This document shows positions 1-12,500 of a stretch of DNA of 64,000 bases, in pieces; positions within the stretch are counted from its first letter, which is position 1; the number at the start of each line of letters is the position of its first letter. Location of the stretch: NCBI GenBank assembly GCA_037349105.1, contig JAYJMM010000083.1, positions 1,760,929-1,824,928 on the forward strand, read 5' to 3'. The notes beneath the pieces are model-generated. The model was not told the origin of the DNA. It saw only the letters and a list, made by a program, of their open reading frames with translations, and did not search any database. The position numbers were made by a program, and so were the translations under genes. This DNA comes from Limnomonas spitsbergensis. Lineage: Eukaryota > Chlorophyta > Chlorophyceae > Chlamydomonadales.

Positions 1-215
1 GACAGGGACACCCAGACATTACCCCTAGGCAGAGAGACTTCCTGCTAGGGCCGAACCTTACAGTAGCCAGTTAACAGCTCTTGTCTGAAGTACAAGGAGT
101 CTGTGTGTACGGTAATGTACCGTGTTTATGAGTAGAAGGACACTTCTCTAAGGCGCCTTTACCGGAGATTCCGGAGTTTACCATATTGGCACGTTTACTG
201 CTTTATGGTGCGACA
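1..215. repeat. 3' end of an LTR (family C), truncated by window edge
   Basis: Bases 1-215 are repeated, apparently without change, at 883-1097. The copy ends in GGTGCGACA, is followed by the dinucleotide GC, and then by another LTR-like start TGTCACAG at 218. I read it as the tail of an LTR whose start lies left of the window. The family is unknown; TG...CA ends and the tandem arrangement are the evidence. Confidence 0.6.
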
Positions 216-217
216 GC

Positions 218-1097
218 TGTCACAGTATGTTACCGTATACGTGACATAACCGTTTAGGCCGCAGTTAGCGGCCGCGGAGCCTCCGCAGCTTATCTGCGGA
301 GTCTCCGGATTTGAACTGAGACCTAGAAACCCGCTTACGCAGGGTGATTTAGCATAATCTGTACTCTGAATTGGGCCTGCCGGGTCCCTGTATCCCGGCA
401 ATTGCCTAAGCTACTACTTTTGTCCCTTTTGAAGGACAGGCCTCTGGTGTAAAGAGTATAGGCCTAGCTCTCACGTATACTAGCCCTTGCTCGCCACTAA
501 GTCAGTACCTTACACTTCAGTCAAGTCTAGCACCACGGAAAGTGGTGATAGCATAAGCAAGTGACAAGCGAGCCCCATCCATATCACTGGACATCCCCAG
601 CCGACGCCATCTACGGAGCTCGCCCTGAAGAGCACGCGACCTACGGTGCCGATCCCTGACTACTCGTCCATCGGAGACGACTAATCAGGCAAGCAGTCCC
701 AAGCAGATATTCACCTAAATAGACCAGGAGGCGCAAAGCCGACCAGGAGCTCTCGGCGTACCAGCTTCCAGCTGAGTCCGCCCGGCGACAAAACCCACGG
801 ACAAAGTCACTTCCGTCGCCGTTCCTTCGCAACCCCGAGCATCCCCGCTCTCAGAGTGAAGTAGTAGGGGCGGTACCCACAAGACAGGGACACCCAGACA
901 TTACCCCTAGGCAGAGAGACTTCCTGCTAGGGCCGAACCTTACAGTAGCCAGTTAACAGCTCTTGTCTGAAGTACAAGGAGTCTGTGTGTACGGTAATGT
1001 ACCGTGTTTATGAGTAGAAGGACACTTCTCTAAGGCGCCTTTACCGGAGATTCCGGAGTTTACCATATTGGCACGTTTACTGCTTTATGGTGCGACA
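218..1097. repeat. complete LTR-like repeat, family C (880 bp)
   Basis: This begins TGTCACAG and ends GGTGCGACA, so it has TGTC/GACA inverted termini. Its last 215 bp duplicate bases 1-215. Only GC separates it from the preceding copy, giving a GACAGCTGTC palindrome at the junction. The same junction appears in an unrelated LTR family at 34.6, 58.6 and 60.0 kb. No polypurine tract or primer-binding site is visible next to it, so strand is not assigned. Confidence 0.55.
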
Positions 1098-1106
1098 CCA
1101 GCCATG

Positions 1107-1520
1107 TTGATGAATACAGTTCCCACATACCTTATCCCCCACGCTGAGGCACCAACACTTGGAGCCGTCCAAAGGAAAACAAAAATGCAGCCTGACATGC
1201 TGTTGATGCAAACGACAGGAAAAAAGAAGGACGTTGTAGTCCACATTGGGGAATTTAAGTATTGCAGAGACACCGAGTATGGGGACCAATTAAAAGCTTG
1301 CCTAAACCAGCACACCGACCCTGATCGTGAACGGGCACCAGCGAAACAACATAAAAATTATTCCAATCTTGCTTGGCACATCGGCCACTATTTATAATAA
1401 GCACACAATTGAAGCCATGATGTCTCTTAGGATCACCGCGTTCCATGCTAAGAAATGCGCCCAGAAAATGCATGTCCATTCGATACAACTCTTGCACAAC
1501 ATAGTGTAAACCAGACGCAA
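1107..1520 (+). pseudogene. decayed transposon endonuclease-like fragment
   Basis: Two overlapping frames, shifted near 1,330, together read as a relic. The first has VVHIGEFKYCRDTEYGDQL, with an E-x-K pair like a PD-(D/E)XK nuclease core, then a Q-H pair. The second continues with IIPILLGTSATIYNKHTIEA and ends near HVHSIQLLHNIV, a stop, and TRRKLK. This resembles, from memory, C-terminal segments of transposon-encoded proteins common in green algae (non-LTR type or similar). The frameshift and stops make it a pseudogene. It starts directly after the LTR at 1097, so the LTR probably landed in it. The family assignment is tentative. Confidence 0.4.
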
Positions 1521-1718
1521 ACTCAAATGATTTTTCCACCACAAAGCCTGTCACTGGGCCAATAAAGCACGCCCATAAGAGAAAACCACCATGAGGAATT
1601 TCTTCTTTCTTTTTGCCTCATGGTAATGGCGCGGATGTGGCTATGGCCCCAAGCTGCGTTGCTTCCTTAACCTCCACGCCCTAAAAGGGCGTAGCTTTCT
1701 TTCTTTCTGAATGGAAGG

Positions 1719-1800
1719 GGAGAAATGGTTTAGTGGTAAAACGCTGGTGGCCTCCATATCCAGATGTTAAGGGATCGAACCCGCCACAGGATCTTCTCTC
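1719..1800 (+). other. tRNA-like promoter head, possible SINE
   Basis: TGGTTTAGTGGT at 1726-1737 fits a pol III A box. GGGATCGAACCC at 1771-1782 fits a B box with one mismatch. Spacing is tRNA-like, but the anticodon arm does not fold canonically (four-base stem, about 12-base loop) and the 3' acceptor strand is imperfect. A tRNA-derived SINE head or a decayed tRNA fits better than a working tRNA gene. Confidence 0.3.
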
Positions 1801-1963
1801 TCCCCCGCCTAGAACGCCGGGTTCCATGCTCCTCTCCTCTCACATATGAGGGTGGCATATCCGTCGGAGCATGTCATGGCGCAGGCTGTGCATGGTAGCT
1901 GGAATTGAGCCTAGTCATTCCCAACCAGCCTCACGTGGCCGAGCATTCAACAAGGCCCAGCAG

Positions 1964-2815
1964 GTCAATGACATTACACTTCTGGGCCCTGCTCAAAAAG
2001 GCTCAGCCACGTGGGCGCCCAACTGTCCCATTGGAAGAAAAGAAAGTTAAGGTAATTGGGAAAGAAGGAGAAGAACACAAAAGAGAAAGAAATACCCCCC
2101 CCCAAAAAGGAAAAGGCAGCCTGAAGTATCTTTGCCCCTCTCAAGGGCCCAGCAGGTACCGCATGGCGTGTGCACTGTGCTTGTGGTAGATATCGTTGAG
2201 GCGTAGACAATTTTCAGAGGTTGGAACTTCCTGTGTATTGTAGACACGCTTTGCCTCCGCAAGAAATTAATGTTAATTTTCCTTCGCGGCTTAAAAAATA
2301 CTGAAACAATTAACTCATAGACGCATGTGCGGCTTATCACGCAATATTAAACAATTGCTTGTGCGCGCGCACGTCACACCTTGTCCACACACTGGCACCG
2401 TACAGATGCACATGCAATACCTGCACCGCGACCAGTTTACTTACTGTAACAACGGCACTGCGCAACCCAAGTTTGAGAACGTTCGGTGGGGTTAGGGGCA
2501 GTTGTCCAGTGCGGTGAGCGGCTTACTAAAGAATTGATTTGGGCCCGAGCGCCTTACGACAACGTGTTTTCTGCATATTCCGATTAATAAACAATAAAAA
2601 TTTCTGGGCCTTAGCGGAGGCAAATAAAGTCTCCGGTTTTCTGTTTTTTTCAGCCTTTTGTTTTGCCCCTTCACTTTATTTCCCACTTTTGTCCCTCCTT
2701 TCTTTTGTCCTGCCCCCTTCTGTGTTTCTTTCCATCTTTCCTCCCAACATTTTAGGTAGGCGCCCACGCGGCCGAGCCTTTTTTGAGCAGGGCCCAGAGG
2801 TGTGACGCCATTGAC
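1964..2815. mobile_element. fold-back element with ~57-bp terminal inverted repeats
   Basis: The left arm (1964-2019) and right arm (2760-2815) are inverted copies sharing CTGGGCCCTGCTCAAAAA, a GGCTC block and GTGGGCGCC. Inside the arms a purine-rich stretch (2033-2090) faces a pyrimidine-rich stretch (2640-2750). A second nested inverted pair carries TTTGCCTCCGC (near 2255) and GCGGAGGCAAA (near 2614), related to the TIR of the MITE at 12 kb. No transposase is visible, so this is a non-autonomous DNA element, possibly one inside another. Confidence 0.55.
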
Positions 2816-3565
2816 TGTTCTTAACAGATAATGGGACCAGCGTTGCCTGCTCGAACGCCTACCCCCCACACACCTGCACACAGAAGAATGGCACCAGCAG
2901 TCTAGCCCGCTCCCTACCTGATGAACACTTGACACGCCAACTTGAACATTCCGGCCAGCAATTTTGTCGTTTTGTATCCACGCTGGCACGCTCATACAGT
3001 ACCCCACACGCAAATCATGATCCTCCCGCAAGGCCATGTTACACGTGACATTTGGTATGCAGCCAGCCGTTTCACGCCGACGATCATCTGAGTCAAGGGT
3101 AAAGAGCGAGGTTGGCGGTATTCACAACCATGACCAAATAGGACGTGTTCAAGTAGGCAAGCTGTACCATATACCAGGGGAACGAAAGGCAGTATGGGCG
3201 GTGTTACAGTAGGCAGGATGTTACAGATCTGGCAGCCATGCTGCCATGCTTCGACGCATACTGGTCGTCGTCACTTGATTTGGAGCCTTGGCAGGGCGCA
3301 GGGTGGCGGGGACAGTGTTTCTGGTTGAGTCGGTTGACCTGGAGAAAATTTTACGACCATCGCGTTGATGTGATACCAGCGTTTTACCCTTTCCATTGCT
3401 TACATTTTTACATTCATTCTCCCTTCAATCCTGCGACGACCGCACTGCAGTCCGCGTCCCGAAAAGTTCCTTCCCTCCGACTAGTCATGCTTCTCTCCCG
3501 CTGGTATTTTTAACATGAAGGCAGATTAGAGGGAAGATATCATCCAATATCTAAATCAGCGAGTA
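2816..3565. other. intergenic DNA upstream of the IFT144 gene
   Basis: I see no gene, strong repeat or clear TATA box here. It presumably contains the promoter and 5' UTR of the IFT144 gene beginning at 3566, but I cannot point to specific elements. Confidence 0.4.
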
Positions 3566-6500
3566 ATGGTGAGTGTCGTTTCTCTGCACTCTCGAGTTCG
3601 ACTTTTTCCACTTGCTCGGGCACCCTGTCTTCGCAAAGGAGCTCCCGCCCGCGCCAGCGCAGTTGATATGCTGTTGCCTTGAAAATATTATTTCAACCGC
3701 GCAGAAGAAGGTGTTCGACGTCAACCAGGACCTGCTGGGGAACGGGAAGGTCATCTTCCAATGGAGTCCCAAAGGCAACTTTTTGGCCGCTGCTGGACCC
3801 AAGGTGAATTTCATCCAGAATGATTCGTGCGTAGCATTCGTCATCAGAGCACCACCTCCAGTCAACTTTCACGACATGCCATGCGAATGCACCATGCACC
3901 ATGCGTGCATGCACGGGCATGTTGGGCAGGTGTCTGCCTCTGCCCATCCCTGACATGATTCATGCTGACCCAATCCACCCTATGCTTCTTCATGATACAT
4001 CAGAGGAAAGTGAACATCTTGGACCGTAATGGCAAGCTGGTAGATGAGGTGCCGCTACCGCAGTCAGAGGTGCAAGTAATGGATTCCAGCCAGCCTTCAT
4101 GCGCGGAGCTGCAGGTGGGAGCCTGTACCATTGGACCATTGGAGGCCGCTGTATCTTAAAACAGCAAATATATTGTACAAATTGGTGGTTTTATGTGAAG
4201 TGCGCACCAGACCACCTTCTGAGCCGGGACCGAACCATGTGGGAGGCGCTATGGCCCAACATACAGAGCTTGTCACGCCATGCAACCTTGGCTGCATCTT
4301 CAGATGTAGCTGACATTTAGATGAATAACTTGAGTGGGGGACATAAGAATGAGGGTGTGCGGCACATGCGTAACGAGGAGGCAGTGAGAAGTACATTGTT
4401 GCGGCCTTCCCTACATAACCACATCGCAGCATGGCTACATTGGACACTCGAGGAACCAAGAAGTTCCAGGATGCATGGCTGCAGGCCTGGGCCCCCTGTT
4501 TTTCCTTTGTTGCACACCAGGCCACCTTTGGCAGAACACTGGGCGGGTTTATTTTCTGCAAGTGCAGTGGGGCACGATCTAAAAGCTGCTGCTACCAGCC
4601 CTGCGAGTACAATGTTGCACCTTCTATCCATTGTGTCACCTGCAGTTTCAGTTTTGCACCTTCAACAAGCAGCTCTGCCTGCCCTGCAATTGCAGTTGGG
4701 CACCTTCAAAACGCTGCTGATACCTGTCTTGCAAGTACAGAGCACCTTCAATAAGCAGCTGCTGCCTGTGTGTTGTAATGAGAGTTCTGCCTGCCAGTGC
4801 AATAGGCTCTGTGAACTGACAGCTGTTGCATGTGTGCCCTGATTGATTGATCCCTGTATACACAGTGGGACTCATTAAACAAGCTGATGCTGCCTGCATA
4901 TTCTGATACGAGTGATGCCTCCTTGCACAGTGGGACCCCGTTAACGAGCAGCTGGCTATCTTGCCTGCGGGCAACACCACAATCTTTATCTGGTCAAACG
5001 GGAAGGATGTTCAGAAGATCGAGACCGAGTTTAAGGCAGGTTGCATTGTGGTGAAGGGGTGGGATGAGGATGAGGATAGTAATGAGGTGGGGAGGATGAG
5101 GGTTTAGGGAGAGGATGCCGAAGGCTTACTGAATGGGATGAGGAAGGCTCAGGGGGTAGGGTGCGAACGGTTTGGGGGGGAGAGGATGGTGAGGGGGATG
5201 GGTTTCGGAAGGTTGCAGTGTCCCTGAAGTGCAGAATATGAACTCTACTGAAATACCCATATTTTGTGAATCAACCTGATGTGAAACCCCTCTGCTTGAA
5301 CCACAGATCCAGGAGTTTCCCACATTTGCGTAGTCCCCGAATGGACCCTACCTGGCCATGGGCATGGCGCCATGCTGGCATGAATCAGACTTACATAGTA
5401 CACCCCCTTTCGGATTCACAGACGCAGGAGTTTTCTACTCTAGCATGGTCCAAGAATGGCCTGTACCTTGCCATGGGGACAGCCAAGGGTAATCTGATGA
5501 TCTACAACTGCCGCGAGCGCAAGAAGACCCCCTATGTCGGGAAGCACACCAAGAAGATTGCGTTTGCTGTATGGAACAAGGATAACATGCTGGCCACGGC
5601 GGGGCTGGACAGGATGGTGAGATACAACCGGAGAGTGTGAAGGGGGGGGCTGGTATCCAGAGCAGGAGTGTGAGGGGGGTGGGCTGGTATCCAGAGCAGG
5701 AGTGTGAGGGGGGCGGGGCTGGTATCCGGAGCAGGAGTGTGAGGGGGGGGGGCTGGTATCCAGAGCAGGAGTGTGAGGGGGGCGGGGCTGGTATCCGGAG
5801 CGGGAGTGTGAAGAGGGGGGGGGGCTGGTATCCAGAGTGGGAGTGTGAGGGGGGGGGGGCTGGTATCCAGAGCGGGAGTGTGAGGGGGGGGGGCTGGTAT
5901 CCGGAGCAGGATTGTGAGGGGGGGGGGCTGGTATCCAGAGTGGGAGTGTGAGGGGGGGGGGCTGGTATCCGGAGCAGGAGTGTGAGGGGGGGGGGCTGGT
6001 ATCCAGAGCGGGAGTGTGAGGGGGGGGGGCTGGTATCCAGAGTGGGAGTGTGAGGGGGGGGGGCTGGTATCCAGAGTGGGAGTGTGAGGGGGGGGGGCTG
6101 GTATCCAGAGCGGGAGTGTGAGGGGGGGGGGCTGGTATCCAGAGTGGGAGTGTGAGGGGGGGGGGCTGGTATCCAGAGTGGGAGTGTGAGGGGGGGGGGC
6201 TGGTATCCAGAGTGGGTGTGTGAGGGGGGGGGCTGGTATCCAGAGCGGGAGTGTGAGGGGGGGGGCTGGTATCCAGAGCGGGAGTGTGAGGGGGGGGGGC
6301 TGGTATCCAGAGTGGGAGTGTGAGGGGGGGGGGGGCTGGTATCCAGAGTGGGAGTGTGAGGGGGGGGGCTGGTATCCAGAGTGGGAGTGGGCTGTTACTT
6401 TGGCCCGTCTGCCCGTCCTGGGATGCTTGTCCCTGTGCTGTTCTGCTGAGGTTACACACACCGAGCTGCTTGAACTGTTCTGCTGTATGACTGCCGAGCC

Positions 6501-9500
6501 CTGCCCGCCCCGCGCCGCCATATTCTGTGTCTCTACCCGCCTCTCAGGTCAGCCTGACAGACGGCGCCACTGGGGAGACCATCAATTCCTTCACTCTGAC
6601 TGGGGACCCTTATGACCTCTGTGTCTCTGACAAGAAGGACGATGGATACTCCAAACACGAGGTAGGCAGTACGGGGGTTCACTCTAGGAGGCTAGGACGA
6701 TGAAGGCAGTACACAAGGACGATAAAGGCAGTATGACGGCTACTCGAAGCAGTAGGTAGGAAGCACATAATATATGAGGTAGGCAGTACGAATCAGCGAA
6801 TAAGACATCACTCCAATTTCATGCTCTGCACCAATCCTGCAACTGCACCTATCTCTAAATCAATTACTAGTTTCAGTTTCCTCACTTTATTACCCCAATC
6901 AGCTAAAGCACAGATTCAGGCTTTCTGCTGCATTTTTGCGGCATTGCCCACAATCGCCTTCGTATTGTTTGCTTTTTGTGCACACAGATTATTTGACGAA
7001 GAATGTTGCTCCGTTGTTGCTTTGGTGGTCAAGGTCTCAGAAATCGAAATCTGTCCCTCAGCTGCCTCATTTGGCTGCTGCTACCTGCTTGACCTCCTAG
7101 CTCACTGTCAACGTTTTCCCCTCAATTTTCCTCAATTACGAGTGTACCTTCAGCGTGGCTGCCAATGGCCCAATTGGGGGTCAACCACTCAACCCTTAGC
7201 ACGGACCCAAGCAGTATGCCTGGCCATGCATGGCGCCTTGGGACGGAGGTTCCTAAAACGTGACTGAACAGAAGCCAGGCCTAGTAAAATGATATATTGC
7301 TTGCCTCAGGAAAACACCTACTCCCTCAACGTGGGGCGCAAGACATTGTACATCATGCAATATGTTGCTGAGGAGCAGAAGCCCCTGGAACTCGCTTTCC
7401 TGGAGCAGTACGGAAACATCCAGAAGCATCTCTGGTTTGGGGACGGGTACATTCTCGTCGGCTTCCGGACTGGAAAGGTACGCGTGTGTGGAAAGGTACG
7501 TGTGTGTGCGTGTGCGTAGGGATAGAGATTACGGTTTAGGGATGAAAGCTGTAGGCATTGTCCTGGTCTTCTTCTCTTTTGCTCATTCTGCGTGTCTGTC
7601 CCCTCTCTCATATTGCCGTGGTCTTCTCGTTCCTCTCGAGCTTAGTAGCCCATCCTGTGTTAATATCCCCTCCCTCAGATTGTTGTCATCTCATGGCACA
7701 TCTTGCCCCCATCTGATGTCCCTGTTCACACCGGGTTGACACCTACTCTTGTGTAGGGATCTTGATCACTGTATATATATGGTAGACACAAATACTGTAT
7801 CAAGACAACCTGTACGTGGCAAATGATGTGGACGACACCGGATCTGTAATTCTAGAGGCGCAAAGATTAAAGGACTGACGAGAGGGGCTTTGAGTTTAAT
7901 TATGACCGTGTCCATCATCACGAACTTTCTGTTTTTTCATGTTTCCCAAATTACTTTCATGACATGGCCTATACCCTTCCGTATTGTTGATGTCCCTCTG
8001 AAGTGTGGCCTGAGGCCAGTTTAATAAGATCACAAGGGGAATTTGTTGTACGGTATACGGTATAAACCGTTGATGCGGCGCATGTAAGTTGTTAATATAT
8101 GGTATACCTGATCCCTCCTCTTGTGCCCATCCCGTATTCCTGTACATTCTCTCAGATCGTGGTTGTCTCTTCGCACAGTCGGGAGATCGCGGAGGAGGTG
8201 CACCAGGCCTCCTACCTTGACGCGCTCTCAGACATGGCCTACTCGGCTGCACAGGTGAGGGCAAAGGGATGAGGAGCTGCCAGGAAAGGGGGATAGCCCT
8301 AAGAGAGGATAAAGAGAGGGAGATGAACCAGGCCTCCTGCTTAGGCGCTCTTTTGGACATGGCCGAATCAGCTGCACTCATGAAAAGAATGAGCTAAGAT
8401 TAGGGTCAACCCACATATTAATTCCCAATCGGGGTAAATCCGAAGGGAGGGAAGCAGCGGGCAATATTGCGCTATGTGCAAAGGGTTAACGACCCTTAAC
8501 CTTCAAACCCGACGTGAGGGGGTTGAGGGAAGCTAAGGATGGTTGAAGGAATGTTTGCCTCTCACCTCAATGGCTGACCTTGCCCTGCAAAAGAAAAAAA
8601 ACTTCGCCCCGCAGGGGCGTGAGGAAAATGTTGGGAAACAACGTGGCATGGGCCGAGGCCTCGTCCGCGTTGTTACCATAAAAGTGTGTTCTGCATCCCT
8701 GTTGTGCATCGCACAAGTGCATGGTCACATTGCGCTTTCCCGGTATGTTCAGGAAGAGGCTAGTCCATGTACAAAAACATCCATGCCCCCCTCTTCCCAT
8801 GAACCGGCCCGCATCCATGCAGTGCATCACACCTTGCATAAAAGGCCGTACCTCCAATCCACACCTCCGCATTTGTGTGGAGGAGAAGGAGGAGGAGGAA
8901 AGCTACAGGCCCTGGCCTGGCAGTATGTTGTGACCCTGCATGCAAGGCCGTACCTCCAATCTGCACCTCCGCCCCTGAGCCCACCCCACTCCCATTTTGT
9001 GCATCGCCGCCGCCGGCCGCCGTACCACCGCCGTCGCACCGCCGCCCCTGAACCCATCCTACTCCTATTTTGCGCATCGCCGCCGCCCCTGAACCCCCCC
9101 ACCCCCATTTTCCGCACCTCAGTGCCAGATTGCGCTGCCATTTAGGATCCAGGTCCGCATCCTAGATATGCCAGGCCTTTCCCCCTTGAACCTGGAGGGC
9201 CCTTTGCATGAAGCCCTAGCCCTTAATCCATGTTTTGCTCCGCAGGGCCGCATCGCACTAGCTGGTAGTAATCAGGTTCGCATCATGGACGTGTCAGGCA
9301 CTGAGTACTGCGAGGTCAAGGGGGACGCCATCGACCTGGACCCCAGCATGCAAATAGAGAAGGTGGGTTCATGGGTACATTATGTTAAGTGGAGAAGGTG
9401 CACCCAATCGGCTTTATAATGTTGGATGCCATCAATGTAGACCCCATCATGGAGACCGAGAACCTGGGTGCGGGCTCAAGCCCTGCCTTGGGGGCGACCG

Positions 9501-12500
9501 GGGCTGCGGAGGCCACACATGGTTTGGAAATGCGTAGGGTGGATAGTTGAGGGTAGGTGGGTTGCTGAAGCCTCCTTTGCTTGGGTTTGCACTTATGTTT
9601 CAGTCAAGGGTTCAGGGACAGTCTTGAACCCTTGAATCTGACTTGCATGGTTTGACTCTCACATTCTCCGCTCTGGCCATGCTCAGGTTGCCTGGACAAG
9701 AGATGGGCACATGCAGACTGCCGGGGGACACCCAGGGGACAGCTGAGGTCCCTGCCTGCCTAAATGTGCACTTCCACACTTGTTTTTCGCCTGGTCGTGA
9801 TTTAGGTTGCCTGGACAAGGGACGGGCAGGTGCTGACAGTGGGCACATCCAACGGCCAGCTGAGGTCCTACCTCGCGGCGCTGCCTGTCGTGTCAGACTT
9901 TCATGGCACACAAGTAAGCGGGTACCATAGCCACCACAACCCTAAATCTTTGATCCTGAATCCTATGACTGACAACCCTTCAGTCTTTTTGTGGGACTCC
10001 AGCAAGCGGGCGCCGCATCCGCCAGCGTAGCCCCTATTACGTACACACTTTCAACCTGTGTCCATCGCGGTGCACACCAGACCATGTGTTGGCCGGCGAC
10101 CACCACTAGGCTTGCAGCGCCACGCACCTCAGACATGAGGCCGTGATGTGGCTGATGGTAGCTGAACCAAGCTCAAACATGTTTTGAAACATCTGCCTGA
10201 AACCCAAAGCTCTTTGCCCTTATCGTAAGCGCACGCTCCTAGCTATCAGACTGAACCTTAGGTTCTTAGCTATCGGCTCTGACCCCTAAGCTCCAAAAGC
10301 TCATCCCTGAATATCCAGCCTTGAACCTCTTGCATTGATGAGGTCCAGGACTCAGGGTTCAGAGCTGAGAATACACATGCAACCCTGTATATTTCCCTGG
10401 TCTGTCAGCGAGATAGCGAAGGTGGAATGCCTCAAAACACTCTCATTACCGCTGCCCTTGCCTCTCCAAGGTTTTCAATCACCAGTGCCTTGCCTTTGTT
10501 TTGCCATGTTTGTACGTCATGCCTCGCCACACGCCTAGCCTGCATCTTGTTTGCTTGTCATGCCCTGCCTCCTGCTCTGCCTCTGCCCTGTTGTGTCCCT
10601 GGTCTTGCCCCAGCCCCTGCCTGGGCCATGGTTGTATCCCAAGTAAGGCATATCTCTTGCCTGTTCCCTGATCGCCTCGACCTTTGCCTCTCCCCTGTTT
10701 CCCCCCTCAGGTCTTATACCTAACGTCCCTGCTCGAAATGTCCATCGTGGACATCGGCCGCCGCAGCGCCCCCATCAAGCTGGACATCGAGAAAGAACCG
10801 GCTTTCTGTGGGCTTGGACCCCATCACGCTGCCATCGGGATGAACAACCAGGTAGATAGAGAAGGATGGGTCTCTGAGGTGAGGACCTTGAAGTGTGGAC
10901 CTCGGGTAGGTGGACCTCTGAATACTTGCCAAGAACTTACGGCAGGGGGGCAGAGTAGGAGGCTATGGAATAGGGGACGCAACAACAACAACCAGCAAGG
11001 ATGCGCTTGCTTGCAGCATTGCTTGCCAAGCTGAGATGAAGGGTGACATTGGGATTGGGATATTTGTATGTCATCTTCTCATATGTCTCCTGTATGTGCT
11101 CCATACATGACTGTTGTAGCTGTGACCTCCTCCTCAGGTCGCATTCTACCGCCTCAGCCAGCGGGACGGGACGTTGGTGACTCAGCGCCAGTACATGGGG
11201 TCTGTTGAGTGCATTAAGCTGAATGAGACGCATGTGGCCCTGCTGATGGAGGGGCGGGTGCAGGTCCATCCCATTGAGGTGAGGCGCATCAGGGTGTAGG
11301 TGGCTTTGGGCCGTGGAGTGTATAGGGATCAAGAAGACAAGCATGTGGTGCTGCTGATGGAGGGCAAGGTACAGGTCCCTCCCTCCATCCCTTGTAGAGC
11401 AGGGTACAGGTCCCTCCCTTCACCCCTTGGAGGCGAGGCGGGGCTTGTTTGATATTGATGTGCAGGTGTTGCAGCAAAGTCCCTGCAACACCAGAGTGTC
11501 TGCCTCTCCCTAACCCTGGACACCCGCTCAGATATGTATCCGAGACACTTCATTCTAAATCATGGACCCCAGCACAGATTGCATCCCTAAGCCCTCATCC
11601 CCCAAACATATCTGAACCACAGACCCTCTCCTCCCGCACATATATCAACCATACCCCCTCCCCCACATACTCACAAATGTCGAACCCAAACCCTTGTACC
11701 CCACAGAATGCCAAACCAATCTCAGCTCTTGCTTTCCACACACATTTTAACCCTGAGCCCCCCCCCACGCGTATCTGAAACCTAAACCCTGCCCCCCTCC
11801 TCATATCTACATCTTAAACCCTTGACCCGTCCCAAACAGATCCCCAGTGGAGAGCAGCTGGACACGTTTGACATGTACCTGCCTCCCAACGGCCAGCAGC
11901 AGACCATCACGTCTGTAGCTGTTACACGCCACTTCATAGTGACCAGCTGCAAGGAGGGCATCATTGCGTACTACCTGGCTAAGGTGAGAAGGGGCTGCAG
12001 GGAGGGAGGAGGGAGAGGTGATTTATCGTAGACATGTTTTGCCTCCGCGAACGAAATATATATAGGTTTTAGCTATAGCGCGCTTCACTGGATAACTTTT
12101 TGACGTCCCCAAAGTGGATTTATCCGCCGAAGCTGAGGTTTTCATAAGGCGCGACGGGAAAACAAGATAAATATCTCGCGGAGGCAAAGGACGTCTACGG
12201 TATACTGACTGGCGGTCACGTCCACTTGGTTGTGACCAGCGACAGGGAGGGCATTGTTGCTTAGTAACTGGCTAACATAGGTGCAGGGAGGAATCATTGG
12301 AAAGGGTCTGTGCGGGAGAAACAGGGGGGAGGTGATGGCTGCAGCGTGTGTGTGCCCCCACAGACTTTCCCTGCTCCCCAGGTAATGATTCCTATCATGA
12401 GAAGGGAGCGGTGACAAACTTGCTGACGACGTCCATGATTTCCTGTCCATACATTCCTGAAGAAACTCCTGCTTAGTTAATCCCCCCCTTAGGATTGCTT

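Noticed and set aside
1719..1800. Functional tRNA gene
   Set aside because: A- and B-box-like sequences are present but the anticodon arm and acceptor stem do not fold properly. Listed only as a tRNA-like head.
5440..6521. Two long minus-strand frames rich in PPP-HTP-LDTS
   Set aside because: They are translations of the G-rich minisatellite in intron 5. Several frames are open at once, as expected for a repeat lacking stops.
8543..9145. 200-codon frame in intron 8
   Set aside because: It lies wholly within an intron bounded by exons of correct phase, and much of it is degenerate tandem repeat.
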